64,000 bases of DNA. It comes from Clostridiaceae bacterium AF10-41. Its GTDB lineage: Bacteria > Bacillota > Clostridia > Clostridiales > Clostridiaceae. Position numbers and translations under genes: made by a program. Shown in pieces: positions 46,227 through 55,241 of the stretch. How positions within the stretch are numbered: position 1 is the stretch's first letter; each line of letters opens with the position of its first letter. The stretch is from contig JAQCTH010000008.1 in assembly GCA_027686065.1 (NCBI GenBank), positions 1 to 64,000 on the forward strand. Reading direction: 5' to 3'. The notes beneath the pieces are model-generated. The model worked only from the letters and a program-made list of their open reading frames with translations. It was not told the origin of the DNA and made no database searches.

Positions 46227-46874
46227 TTATAATATATATGAGAATACAGAAATGAAATGACTTAAGCTTCCTAAGATAATAAATATGTGAAATATCTCGT
46301 GAAAACCAAACTTGCCAAATTTAAGCATTTTAGGCTTTAAAGCATATATAACCCCTCCAACAGTATAAAGAATACCACCAAGAACTAATAAGTATAAGCT
46401 AGCAGGATTAAGTACTTGAGATAATGGTTTAATCATAAATACTGCAGCCCATCCAAGTCCAATATAAAGAGAGGTTTGTAACCATCTTGGACAGTTAAAC
46501 CAAAGCATTCTAAATAATATACCAGCAACTGCAATAGAAGCTATAGTTGTAAAGAAAACAGTTCCTTTAGAACCTCCAAGAGCAATTAAACAAAATGGCG
46601 CATAAGATCCAGCTATTAAAATGAAAATCATAGAATGATCCAGTTTTCTAAGTCTAAATATTATTTTTTCACTGGTTATTACACCATGATAAGTTGCGGA
46701 AACACTATATAATGAAATCAAACTTATACCAAATATAACGATGGAAACTATTGATACAGTGGAAGCATTATTAAGTAATCCTTTTGTTAACATTGCTATT
46801 AATGCAAAAAGTGATAAAATTGCTCCGATCCAATGAGTTAAGCTATTTATAGGTTCTCTTAAATATTTTTCCAA
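46227..46874 (-). CDS. Hemolysin III family membrane protein
   Basis: 215 residues, seven membrane segments, PAQR/hemolysin III fold. Conserved stretches: EPINSLTHWIGAILSL, the SATYHG histidine motif, LDHSMIFILIAGSYAPF and the C-terminal GFHEIFHIFIILGSLSHF. These histidines are the proposed metal-binding hydrolase site. True role unknown; lipid or membrane homeostasis is suggested. The start is TTG, eight bases after AAGGAG; the GTG nine bases upstream overlaps the SD. A 17-bp palindrome lies just before the SD. Confidence 0.88.
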   Translation of the reverse strand: MEKYLREPINSLTHWIGAILSLFALIAMLTKGLLNNASTVSIVSIVIFGISLISLYSVSATYHGVITSEKIIFRLRKLDHSMIFILIAGSYAPFCLIALGGSKGTVFFTTIASIAVAGILFRMLWFNCPRWLQTSLYIGLGWAAVFMIKPLSQVLNPASLYLLVLGGILYTVGGVIYALKPKMLKFGKFGFHEIFHIFIILGSLSHFISVFSYIL

Positions 46875-46893
46875 AATAAACACTCCTTCGCAG

Positions 46894-46910
46894 GTAGTTT
46901 TAAAAACTAC
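46894..46910 (-). promoter_or_regulatory. Operator-like palindrome in the hemolysin III 5' region
   Basis: GTAGTTTTAAAAACTAC, arms GTAGTTTT/AAAACTAC. It matches the palindrome before the divergent DUF1836 gene at 16 of 17 bases. Confidence 0.65.
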
Positions 46911-47005
46911 GTATTGTTAGTATTATATTAATAATATATAGTTAAAAAGTCAAAGTCCATAAAAGTTCAAATTTTCAAAAAAATTAATATATTATATTAA
47001 TTTTC

Positions 47006-47034
47006 TTGAAATATCTTAACAATACTAGTATATT
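47006..47034 (+). promoter_or_regulatory. Promoter of the DUF1836 gene
   Basis: TTGAAA, 17-base spacer, TATATT; the operator palindrome lies about 20 bases downstream, in the transcribed leader. Confidence 0.6.
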
Positions 47035-47054
47035 TAATATAGATACATTAATAA

Positions 47055-47071
47055 GTAGTTTGAAAAACTAC
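47055..47071 (+). promoter_or_regulatory. Operator-like palindrome before the DUF1836 gene
   Basis: GTAGTTTGAAAAACTAC, immediately upstream of the SD. Partner of the site at 46894-46910. Confidence 0.65.
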
Positions 47072-47083
47072 ATGGAGGTACAT

Positions 47084-47668
47084 ATGAATATTACTGAATT
47101 AAGAGAAAAGCTTGATGAGCTAAATTTAAATAATCAATTAACATTAGAAGAAATTCCTGAAATAGATTTATATATGGATCAAGTAATCCAACTTTTTGAT
47201 GGTAAATTTAATGAATCTAAAAGAAATGAAGAAGATAAAGCATTGACGAAAACAATGATTAATAATTATGCTAAAGGCAAACTTTTAATGTCTATTAAAA
47301 ACAAAAAATATAGTAAAGAACATTTAATATTAATGAGTCTTATTTATAATTTAAAAGGTGCATTATCAATAGGAGATATAAAAAGTTCATTAGATAAAAT
47401 AGTTAAAGATTTAGAATCTAAAGAAAGTTATCCAATAAGAAATTTATACAATTTATATTTAAGTCAATATGAAGAAGACCTAAAAGATGTAAAAAAATCT
47501 ATTGAAAATAAATTTGATAGTATAAATGATATGATTTTAAAAGAAGAAGAATTAAATTCAGATGAATTTGAAAAAAACTTTTTGTTGCTTTGTTCGCTAA
47601 TTAACATGAGTAATACTTATAGAAAAATGGGTGAAAAATTAATAGATGATTATTTTAGTAAACTATAA
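47084..47668 (+). CDS. DUF1836 protein, probable DNA-binding regulator
   Basis: 194 residues matching DUF1836, a helical family with a MerR-like helix-turn-helix in its first half (TLEEIPEIDLYMDQVIQLFD, then KTMINNYAKGKLL). No characterised function. The start is ATG after TGGAGGT; the frame is open further upstream but that part covers the promoter. It shares a palindrome with the divergent hemolysin III gene, so it probably represses both. Confidence 0.75.
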   Translation: MNITELREKLDELNLNNQLTLEEIPEIDLYMDQVIQLFDGKFNESKRNEEDKALTKTMINNYAKGKLLMSIKNKKYSKEHLILMSLIYNLKGALSIGDIKSSLDKIVKDLESKESYPIRNLYNLYLSQYEEDLKDVKKSIENKFDSINDMILKEEELNSDEFEKNFLLLCSLINMSNTYRKMGEKLIDDYFSKL

Positions 47669-47692
47669 GAGAGATTAGTATGAAAATATATA

Positions 47693-47738
47693 AAGACCTA
47701 CTACTTATGAAAATAAATTTATAAGTAGTAGGTCTTTT
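47693..47738 (+). terminator. Terminator of the DUF1836 gene
   Basis: 16-bp stem AAGACCTACTACTTAT/ATAAGTAGTAGGTCTT and Ts. Confidence 0.9.
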
Positions 47739-47843
47739 CACTAAAAAATAATGACAAATATTTGGAAAAAATTATATTATATGTCCAAAATAAGGTGAGT
47801 TATTTCGTATATAAGGTAAAGGAAATAATAAAGGAGATTTAAT

Positions 47844-48602
47844 ATGAATGATAGAGAAATATTTAAAGAGCTAAATGGCATTAATTATAATGAGCAAGAA
47901 GTTAAAGAATATATGAAATTTTCTAATATTGAGGATAAGAAATTAAGCAATATAACAAATGATGTAAAAACAAACTTAGCAAAAGAAAAGCTTATGGAAG
48001 CTTGTATTTATGTTGAAGAAAGATTATTAGAAAAAGATGAAGTAATAGAAAAGATAATAAAGGGTACAGATCCAGATATGCTTAGGGTAGTTACTGGAGT
48101 AAATTTAATGGTTAATGCACCTTTTATGACTGGGGATGGATATTCTTTTAATGTATTAATGTTTTGTACTAATAAAAGAATTATATTAGTTAATTCAAAT
48201 TATTACAATAGAATGCAAGGAATAAAAATATACAATAAAGAAGATATAAAAGATATGCTTGTTGGAAAAGATGTAAAGAAAAAGTATAGATTTAAAATTC
48301 AATTAGATTATAAGAGAAATAAGAAAGTTGCAATAGCAAGCGTATTATTTATGCTATTTATGACACACGTACTTTCAAATGTACTATCAAAATTTGCATA
48401 TATGCTATTAGGGCAATCTGAATTAATGAGGGCTGTGATTTATTTTACTTTAATAATACCTATCGCTTACTTATTTCTTACAAGGAAAAAACTTGAATCA
48501 GAAGTTCTTATAGAATTTAGTAATGGTAAGTTTAAGGATTTATTAATAAGAAATGTAGACTGTGATGAAATACAAGAATATTTATCTGATAAATATAAAT
48601 AA
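47844..48602 (+). CDS. Unknown membrane protein, PH-like soluble part with two membrane segments
   Basis: 252 residues; not recognised. The first ~165 residues are soluble, with a stretch FNVLMFCTNKRIILVNSNYY that looks like a bacterial PH-type domain strand pattern. Two membrane segments follow (KVAIASVLFMLFMTHVLS and AVIYFTLIIPIAYLFL), then a short tail of ~35 residues. It lies 23 bases before an ECF-like sigma gene. It might act as that factor's membrane control protein, but it lacks a known anti-sigma domain. Confidence 0.6.
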   Translation: MNDREIFKELNGINYNEQEVKEYMKFSNIEDKKLSNITNDVKTNLAKEKLMEACIYVEERLLEKDEVIEKIIKGTDPDMLRVVTGVNLMVNAPFMTGDGYSFNVLMFCTNKRIILVNSNYYNRMQGIKIYNKEDIKDMLVGKDVKKKYRFKIQLDYKRNKKVAIASVLFMLFMTHVLSNVLSKFAYMLLGQSELMRAVIYFTLIIPIAYLFLTRKKLESEVLIEFSNGKFKDLLIRNVDCDEIQEYLSDKYK

Positions 48603-48625
48603 ATTTTCTATGGGGGGATAATGTT

Positions 48626-49156
48626 TTGGAAGATAATGAAATACTTTTGGATTTAATAAATGGAGAGCAATTTGCATTAGATAATTTATCAAGAGCTTAT
48701 GGGAAATTAATTTATGGAGTAATAAATAAGGTTCTTTGTAATTATTCAGAGATAAATGATGTAGATGAATGCTTTAATGATGTTTTAATAGCTCTTTGGA
48801 GAAATATAGATTGTTATGATAATACAAAGGGAAGCTTAAAAAATTTTTTAATTTCAGTTGCTAAATATAAGGCTATTGATTATAAAAGAAAAATAAGTAA
48901 AAGAAAAATAAACTTAGAGCTTAAGGAAGAAATAGTGAGTATTGGGATAAATGAAAATATAGAAGTAGATAATGAAGAATTTTATATGTTATTGGAGAGT
49001 TTAAAGGAAGAAGATAAAAAAATATTTATAAAAAGGTATTTACTTGATGAGTCAATAGAAAAGATATCTGAAGAATTAAGTTTAAGTAAAGATTTAGTTT
49101 ATAAAAGATTAAGTAGAGGAAGAGATAAGATTAAAAATCAATTAATAAATAGTTAA
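48626..49156 (+). CDS. ECF-like RNA polymerase sigma factor
   Basis: 176 residues. Sigma region 2 covers LSRAYGKLIYGVINKVL to DVDECFNDVLIALWRNIDCYDNTKGSLKNFL, with region 2.4 in KYKAIDYKRKISKRK. Region 4 is in LKEEDKKIFIKRYLLDESIEKISEELSLSKDLVYKRLSRGR. TTG start eight bases after GGGGGG. No anti-sigma gene follows, unlike most ECF operons; the preceding membrane protein is the only candidate partner. Target genes unknown. Confidence 0.85.
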   Translation: MEDNEILLDLINGEQFALDNLSRAYGKLIYGVINKVLCNYSEINDVDECFNDVLIALWRNIDCYDNTKGSLKNFLISVAKYKAIDYKRKISKRKINLELKEEIVSIGINENIEVDNEEFYMLLESLKEEDKKIFIKRYLLDESIEKISEELSLSKDLVYKRLSRGRDKIKNQLINS

Positions 49157-49330
49157 TATGTATATATTTTATTTGAAAATTAAAACAGTTATACGAACTT
49201 TATAATAACTACTTATACAAAATTAAAATAAATTAGTAAATTAATGATTATACAATGCTATTAGTGATAACATTAGCATAAAATAAATGGAGTAATTAAT
49301 GTAATTAGTAGTTTAAAGGAGTATGAGTTC

Positions 49331-51055
49331 TTGTATAGAGTTAATTATATTCAGCCAAATAACCCCACATATGAAGAAAGAAAAAATATGGTAAGAATAG
49401 CACTTGAAGAAGTAGGGCGGATAGAAGACTTTGAAAATTTACTAGAATTACTTGCACCTCCAAAGGAAATTACAAATATAGCTTCACCTGGTATTGCTAA
49501 AGGAAAAGGAATTAAGGTGGGAATTATAGGAGCTGGAGTAGCAGGATTATCTGCTGCATTTGAGCTTAGAAAACTTGGGTTTGATATAACAATATTTGAA
49601 CAACAAAAGCAAAGAATAGGAGGAAGGATATATACTCATTATTTCAATAAAGAAAGAGATCTTTATGGTGAATTAGGGGCAATGAGAATACCAGCAATAC
49701 ATGAAGCAACATGGCATTATATAGATCTTTTCAAGCTGCCAACAAGTAAGTTTGTCGAAAATAATCCCAATACGTATATATATATAAGGAATACTCGTGT
49801 AAGAAATGACCCACAAGGGATAGGGGTTTCAAGAGAAATATATCCACAATTCAATTTGACAGCAGCTGAGAAAGAGTTGTCATGGAGGCAGCTTATAGGA
49901 TTAGGGCTAGAAAAGGAATTATATAAAATAGACCCAGAAACAAGAATGGAATTAGTAGAGATAAAAAAAGAATACTCACCTCAAATAAATGCATTAGGGG
50001 ATTTGAGTATAAGAAGAGTAATGGAGCTAAATGGATTAAGCCAAGGAGCTATGGAATTAATAGCTTCAATCAGCAGTTTTTTGGGATATTTTTATTATAA
50101 TAGTTACATGGAAAACTTACAGGAGCAGTATACTGTGGATTATGCTTTCAGATATTATATAGAAGGAGGATTTTCAAATTTATCAAATGCCTTTTATAAT
50201 TCATTAATATCAGAAGAGCCAAAGGAGTATAAAAATATACCTAAAAATGATTTGGGAAGTATAACTTTTAAAATGGACAGAAATGTAAGTGAAATGCATC
50301 TAAACAGTGATAATAATAAAGTTAATATCTTTTATAGTTGTAGGGAGGATCCAGAGCCATTATATTCAGAAGAGTTTGACTATATAATTTGTGCAATTCC
50401 ATTTTCTTCACTTAGAAATATTGATTTATATCCAATGTTTTCTACAGATAAAATGCAAGCCATAAGAGCTTTAAATTATACTCAATCACAAAAGACTTTA
50501 TTTTTATGTAATAACCGTTTTTGGGAAGATGGGACAGAAAAAATAGTTGGAGGAAGTTCTATTACAGACTTAGTTATATCGACAATATGGTACCCAAATA
50601 ACCCAACTAAGAATAATCTTAATAGAAAGAGAAAGTATTCTAAGAAACATAATCGGCAGATGATGTGGGATAATCCTGGGGTGCTTTTAGCATCATATAA
50701 TTTGAATCAAGATGCCATTAGGATGGGAAATAATCAACCATATATTGATAGAGTAAAAAGACAATTAGAAAATGTTCATGGTTTACCATTAGATTATCTT
50801 AATCCAATAGTTGAAGATTATAAACTAATACAATGGGACCAAGAGCCGGGATTTTTTGGAGCATTTTGCTACTACCTTCCGCAACAACAAAGGTTATTTG
50901 CGTATTCTTCAGCAAAGCCAGAATATAATGAGAAAGTCTATTTTGCAGGTGAACATGTATCAACAGCACACGGATGGCTTCAAGGTTCTTTTAATAGTGC
51001 TATGAAGGCAGCTAATGATATAGCTGTTCATTATAAAAATAATTTTATTAATTAA
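49331..51055 (+). CDS. FAD-dependent amine oxidase family protein
   Basis: 574 residues. The FAD-binding motif VGIIGAGVAGLSAAFELRK leads to RIGGRIYTHYF, the flavin monoamine oxidase/L-amino-acid oxidase signature. The C-terminal VYFAGEHVSTAHGWLQGSFNSAMKAA closes the FAD site. No signal peptide. TTG start nine bases after AAAGGAG; the ATG between them is out of frame. It would use O2, odd for an anaerobe, so a dehydrogenase role or oxygen removal is possible. Substrate unknown. Confidence 0.85.
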   Translation: MYRVNYIQPNNPTYEERKNMVRIALEEVGRIEDFENLLELLAPPKEITNIASPGIAKGKGIKVGIIGAGVAGLSAAFELRKLGFDITIFEQQKQRIGGRIYTHYFNKERDLYGELGAMRIPAIHEATWHYIDLFKLPTSKFVENNPNTYIYIRNTRVRNDPQGIGVSREIYPQFNLTAAEKELSWRQLIGLGLEKELYKIDPETRMELVEIKKEYSPQINALGDLSIRRVMELNGLSQGAMELIASISSFLGYFYYNSYMENLQEQYTVDYAFRYYIEGGFSNLSNAFYNSLISEEPKEYKNIPKNDLGSITFKMDRNVSEMHLNSDNNKVNIFYSCREDPEPLYSEEFDYIICAIPFSSLRNIDLYPMFSTDKMQAIRALNYTQSQKTLFLCNNRFWEDGTEKIVGGSSITDLVISTIWYPNNPTKNNLNRKRKYSKKHNRQMMWDNPGVLLASYNLNQDAIRMGNNQPYIDRVKRQLENVHGLPLDYLNPIVEDYKLIQWDQEPGFFGAFCYYLPQQQRLFAYSSAKPEYNEKVYFAGEHVSTAHGWLQGSFNSAMKAANDIAVHYKNNFIN

Positions 51056-51074
51056 AGCAAAATAATATTATAAA

Positions 51075-51125
51075 AAGTATATTAATAGATTGCCTTGATG
51101 TTGATCTATTAATATACTTTTTTTA
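51075..51125. terminator. Bidirectional terminator
   Basis: Stem AAAGTATATTAATAGAT/ATCTATTAATATACTTT with Ts on both strands, between convergent genes. Confidence 0.85.
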
Positions 51126-51145
51126 AAAGGATTATTATTAACTAT

Positions 51146-51832
51146 TTAATCTAAAATGCTTTTTAAATCCATTAAGCAATCAATTTCATAAGTAGGTGTA
51201 ATTTTTGATTTATTAGCACTTTTAGTAGGATTATACCAACAAGTATCTATACCAAAGTTTATACCACCTTGTATATCTGAGTTTAAGCTATCTCCAACCA
51301 TTAGAACCTTACTTTTATCAGTGTGATTAATAGAATTTAAGGTGATTTCAAATATTCTAGGATCTGGTTTAGCTACCTGTAATTCTTCTGATATAGCTAT
51401 CATTTCAAAATAATTAGAAATAATAGATTTTCCAACTCTTTTATTTTGAACTTCTTTTAATCCATTAGTTATTATAGCAAGTTTATGTTTTTTACTTATA
51501 TCTTCAATTAACTGTACACTTTCATTATATAAAAAAGAAGCGTCAGATAAATGATTCATATAAGCCTTTGCAAAATCTACTTCATTAAAATATATACCAA
51601 GTTTATTTGATAATCTTTTAAATCTCTCAACTTTTAACATTTCTTGAGAGATACTACCTTCTTCAAATTCTTTCCATATTCTAGTGTTTATATCTGAATA
51701 AATTTTTAAATGATAATCTTCATCATATTCTAAATTGAACTCACCCATGGCATTTTCAAAAGCATATTTTTCAGATTTTCTAAAATCAAATAAGGTTTCA
51801 TCTGCATCAAATAATATAAGTTCGTATTTCAT
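51146..51832 (-). CDS. yjjG: YjjG-family noncanonical pyrimidine nucleotidase (HAD superfamily)
   Basis: 228 residues. HAD motif I LFDADETLFDF, motif II IITNGLKEVQ, motif III Lys in VAKPDPRIFE, motif IV MVGDSLNSDIQGG. YjjG enzymes dephosphorylate pyrimidine nucleotides, including damaged ones. The ATG six bases after GGGGG is preferred over an in-frame ATG 12 bases earlier that overlaps the SD. Confidence 0.88.
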   Translation of the reverse strand: MKYELILFDADETLFDFRKSEKYAFENAMGEFNLEYDEDYHLKIYSDINTRIWKEFEEGSISQEMLKVERFKRLSNKLGIYFNEVDFAKAYMNHLSDASFLYNESVQLIEDISKKHKLAIITNGLKEVQNKRVGKSIISNYFEMIAISEELQVAKPDPRIFEITLNSINHTDKSKVLMVGDSLNSDIQGGINFGIDTCWYNPTKSANKSKITPTYEIDCLMDLKSILD

Positions 51833-52138
51833 ATTAGCCCCCATATAATTAATATTTACTAAGCATAGTGCTTATATAATAAACTGTAATAGCCTTATAA
51901 TTAAGTTACAATATTTATATTAATTTGAATATGACATATGTCATTATATGATTAAAGTTATAAAAGATTTTTATAAAACAACTCATTCAATATAAAAATG
52001 GTAATTTTAAGGAATTAGGGTTATAATGTATGATAAAAATAAATTTAATATAAATATTAAATCTATAGAGGATAAGTTATATAATAAAAGTTAGGTAAAT
52101 ATTTTATAAAATTAATGAAGAGTGGTGAGTAATTTACT
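51833..52138. other. Intergenic region with palindrome and small open frame
   Basis: Divergent promoter region between yjjG and the pentapeptide gene. It holds a perfect palindrome ATGACATATGTCAT (51932-51945). It also holds a 22-codon frame on the plus strand (52026-52094, starting MYDKNKFNINI) with a TTAGGG SD-like site. Neither has a known role; the frame may be chance. Confidence 0.35.
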
Positions 52139-52780
52139 ATGAAAAGTAACAAGATTCAAAAACCTAAGTTTCTAGATGAGCTTGAAGAAGTAATAGATAT
52201 TACAGAAGAAATAATTGAAGCAGATAAAATTCAAAATAAGGTAGTAGAAAATATAACAATAGAAAATATGATGAGTAAGGGAATTACAATAGATTCTTGT
52301 ATATTTAAGAATGTTATATTTGAAAACACTTCACTTAGAAATATAGATTTATTAGATACAATATTTGAAAATTGTGATTTATCTAATATTGACTTAGGTG
52401 ATGGGAGCGTACATAGGGTAGAATTTATTAATTGTAAGCTACTTGGAGCAAAATTAGATGAGTGTAATATAAAGGATGTAAAATTTCACGAGAATATTGG
52501 AAAATATATAAACTTATCTTATTCAAAGTTAAAAAATGTAAGTGTAGAAGAATGCAATTTTAAAGAAGGTATATTTCAACAGATAAAGTTAGAAAAGGTT
52601 AGTTTTAATAATACGGATTTAACCAATGCATATTTTAGCAAAACATCATTAAATAAAGTAGATTTAACTACTTGTGAGATTACAGGTATAGATGTTGAAA
52701 TAAATGATATATCAGGAGCAATAGTAAATAGTATTCAAGGCTTGGATTTAACTAGGTTAATGAATTTGACTATTAAGTAA
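52139..52780 (+). CDS. Pentapeptide-repeat protein
   Basis: 213 residues. From about residue 45 on it is a run of pentapeptide repeats with central hydrophobic residues (FKNVIFENTSLRNIDLLDT, then CDLSNIDLGD, TDLTNAYFSK), giving a right-handed square helix. The C-terminus IQGLDLTRLMNLTIK resembles the cap of DNA-mimic members. Qnr-like proteins of similar length protect DNA gyrase from quinolones; this is a possibility, not a call. The charged N-terminus of ~40 residues is unassigned. Confidence 0.82.
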   Translation: MKSNKIQKPKFLDELEEVIDITEEIIEADKIQNKVVENITIENMMSKGITIDSCIFKNVIFENTSLRNIDLLDTIFENCDLSNIDLGDGSVHRVEFINCKLLGAKLDECNIKDVKFHENIGKYINLSYSKLKNVSVEECNFKEGIFQQIKLEKVSFNNTDLTNAYFSKTSLNKVDLTTCEITGIDVEINDISGAIVNSIQGLDLTRLMNLTIK

Positions 52781-52818
52781 TAACCCAAAACAAATATTTA
52801 ATACAAAGAAGAGGACAA

Positions 52819-52859
52819 TAGAAAATTTTAAACTATAAAATTTTCTATTGTCTTTTTTT
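52819..52859 (+). terminator. Terminator of the pentapeptide gene
   Basis: Stem GACAATAGAAAATTTTA/TAAAATTTTCTATTGTC with a seven-T tail. Confidence 0.9.
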
Positions 52860-52922
52860 AGATATGATTATTAAGTTTTTATAATTTAGTTAATGTTACT
52901 ATAGAAAGGTTTTAGTATCAAA

Positions 52923-55151
52923 TTAGTTAATTTTTTCCCAAGCACCCCATTGGTTTGTGCCAGGAGTTTCACCTTGTGTCCACCATTTAGCTCTATATTT
53001 AATACCGTTATACATAACAACGTCGCCAGCTACATAAGTCTTGGTTGGGCTATAGGTTGGGACTTCAGGATTTGTATTGTCAACTACTGTGATTGTTACT
53101 TTAGCAGTAGTTACTAAACCCTTACTATTAGCAACTGAATAAGTTAAATTGTAACTTCCAGATTTAGTTGTATCAACTGTGCCAGAAACAATTATTTTAT
53201 TAGTTAAATCACCATCTTCTTTGTCAGAGGCAGTAATACCTGCCAAAGGATTAAATGAATCACCTAAGTTTATTGAAGCATTTGAAATACCTTTTAATAT
53301 TGGAGCGAAGTTTCCGTTTACAGGCACGTTAGACGGGTTCATTCCATTAAAGGTTAAATTTTTAACTCCTCCAAAGCATAGTTTAATTGATCCTGCTAAT
53401 GAAGCAGTTTCTCCAACTCCAAGATTTTGCCATCCTGATGATGTTATTGTAACTCTATTAAAGTCTCCAATATCTTCAATTGTTGCAGTTCCACCTTGAG
53501 GTTGAGCAAATATTGCTGATTTAGGTAAATCAAAACTTACCTTCCAGCCCTTATCTATTGCCTTGTCTGTTTTATTTGTAACTTTGATATCATAAGTGTA
53601 ATTTGGATGATCATATTTTCCTCCAAATATAACCTCTACATCAGTTTGAGATAATCCAGGAATGGAATCGTCTGTTACTTTACAATTACCTATTGAGTCT
53701 AAGCCGGATTTTAATCTACTTGTTAAAGTATCTCCAAAAGTATATTTTCCTTCATTTATATTAGTAGAGCCTGGTTTATAATTAGGATTTGGACCAAAGT
53801 CTCCATTCATTACCCATATTAGTGCTCCACCTAAGTTTTTATTTTTAATATATTCTACTCTTTTATCTATTGATTTTTCATTTTCAAAAGATAGGAATAC
53901 TTTCTTTTCATTTTGCCAAACGTATGGAACTCCACCAACTTCATCAAAATAAACTTTTAGGTTTGGATCACTTTCCATTAAGTTTAATACATGCCACAAT
54001 GGGTTTGCGCCTGCAGGGTCTAAGACACCGTTATTATCTACGTCATCTCCCCAAATATTGTATATTCCAGTAGCAGGAGTTCTACTAGAACCATGTAATC
54101 CATTAGTTCCACCTTGTACATTTTCCCATCCTCTTGTATAGTAAGGGATTCCCATAACTATTTTTTCAGGAGGTAATACTCCTCTATAGTATTTATAAGC
54201 CCAATCCATATTTAATGTAGGCATGGCCATTTGTATGGTTTCTCTATCAGCTGGATCAGGATATATATTAGCTAAGTTTTCGACAAACTCATTCCAACCA
54301 CCGTGGAAGTCATAAGACATTACACTAAGAAAATCTAAATATTGAGCATAGGAATTATCAGTCATTCCGCCAAGAACCCATGAAGATGCAGTTACTGCAG
54401 CTGTTTCAAGATATTTCTTACCATCTTGCTTTCCAGCAGAATCAAGCTTTTCTCTTAATGTCTTCATTAATAGATTATATCTTTCGTTTAGCTTGCCTCT
54501 TCTAGGTTCAGCTAAATCTTGATCAGCTGGATTACCTGAAGTTGATGTTGCAGATGGATATTCGAAGTCTATATCTATACCATCAAAGTTATACTTTCTT
54601 ATAAATTCAACGCATGAATCAGCGAAAGTATTTATACCTTGATCAGTATCCAGCATTGTATAAAAACCTCTACTACCAGCCCATCCTCCAACAGACATTA
54701 ATAGCTTTACGTCTGGATATTGTTTTTTCATTGTTTGAAGAACATTGAAGTGTCCTTTATATGGGAGAGTTGGATCAAGAGTAATAGCCTTACCATTGTG
54801 AGTCAATGGATGGTCTGCAAATGTTTCTTCAATAGCTGCATGCTTATCTCCAAGTGTTATTTTATTAGTTGTCGGATCAATCATTCCAAAGGAATACTGA
54901 ATGTGAGTTAAGGATTGCCATTGTAAATCAGCAGCATCAAAGTATCCTTGGGCTTCACTTTTATATGCCCATTCAGGAAAATATCCAATTACTTTTCTAC
55001 TTAAATCTGTATCATTAAGATCAGAAGCTGTTGGTGTTATATTTTCGTTATTATTTACCACAGCAGCTTGAGGTTGTATTGATATATTAAAAAGTGTAAA
55101 TAGTGAAAGTGTTATTCCAGTTACTATTCGCTTAATTTTGATCTTTTTCAT
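52923..55151 (-). CDS. Secreted GH18 chitinase with CBM2-like, DUF5011 and CBM5/12 modules
   Basis: 742 residues. Signal peptide ends near PQAA. GH18 domain about 50-475 with strand SVGGW and catalytic motif FDGIDIDFE (acid Glu197), hydrolysing chitin to oligosaccharides outside the cell. A CBM2-like beta-sandwich (~495-620, SLAGSIKLCFGG) is next. DUF5011/Ig-like (~625-695, GITASDKEDGDLTNK) and a CBM5/12 chitin-binding module at the end (YRAKWWTQGETPG) complete it. The last ~110 residues are nearly the same as in the next chitinase. Confidence 0.93.
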   Translation of the reverse strand: MKKIKIKRIVTGITLSLFTLFNISIQPQAAVVNNNENITPTASDLNDTDLSRKVIGYFPEWAYKSEAQGYFDAADLQWQSLTHIQYSFGMIDPTTNKITLGDKHAAIEETFADHPLTHNGKAITLDPTLPYKGHFNVLQTMKKQYPDVKLLMSVGGWAGSRGFYTMLDTDQGINTFADSCVEFIRKYNFDGIDIDFEYPSATSTSGNPADQDLAEPRRGKLNERYNLLMKTLREKLDSAGKQDGKKYLETAAVTASSWVLGGMTDNSYAQYLDFLSVMSYDFHGGWNEFVENLANIYPDPADRETIQMAMPTLNMDWAYKYYRGVLPPEKIVMGIPYYTRGWENVQGGTNGLHGSSRTPATGIYNIWGDDVDNNGVLDPAGANPLWHVLNLMESDPNLKVYFDEVGGVPYVWQNEKKVFLSFENEKSIDKRVEYIKNKNLGGALIWVMNGDFGPNPNYKPGSTNINEGKYTFGDTLTSRLKSGLDSIGNCKVTDDSIPGLSQTDVEVIFGGKYDHPNYTYDIKVTNKTDKAIDKGWKVSFDLPKSAIFAQPQGGTATIEDIGDFNRVTITSSGWQNLGVGETASLAGSIKLCFGGVKNLTFNGMNPSNVPVNGNFAPILKGISNASINLGDSFNPLAGITASDKEDGDLTNKIIVSGTVDTTKSGSYNLTYSVANSKGLVTTAKVTITVVDNTNPEVPTYSPTKTYVAGDVVMYNGIKYRAKWWTQGETPGTNQWGAWEKIN
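52933..53264 (-). repeat. Direct repeat, copy A: shared chitinase C-terminal modules
   Basis: About 332 bases nearly identical, without indels, to 55252-55583 (offset 2319). Encodes DUF5011 plus CBM5/12. Confidence 0.85.
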
Positions 55152-55241
55152 ATTTTACCTCCATAATACTAATTTTAAAAGTTGATAGAAGTGGCTAACA
55201 AATAAAGTTAGCCATCTTCAAATTGTAAATATCTAGGTATA

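Noticed and set aside
47763-47785. ECF-type promoter (TGGAAA...GTCC) before the unknown membrane protein
   Set aside because: Spacing of about 13 bases is too short for known ECF promoters.
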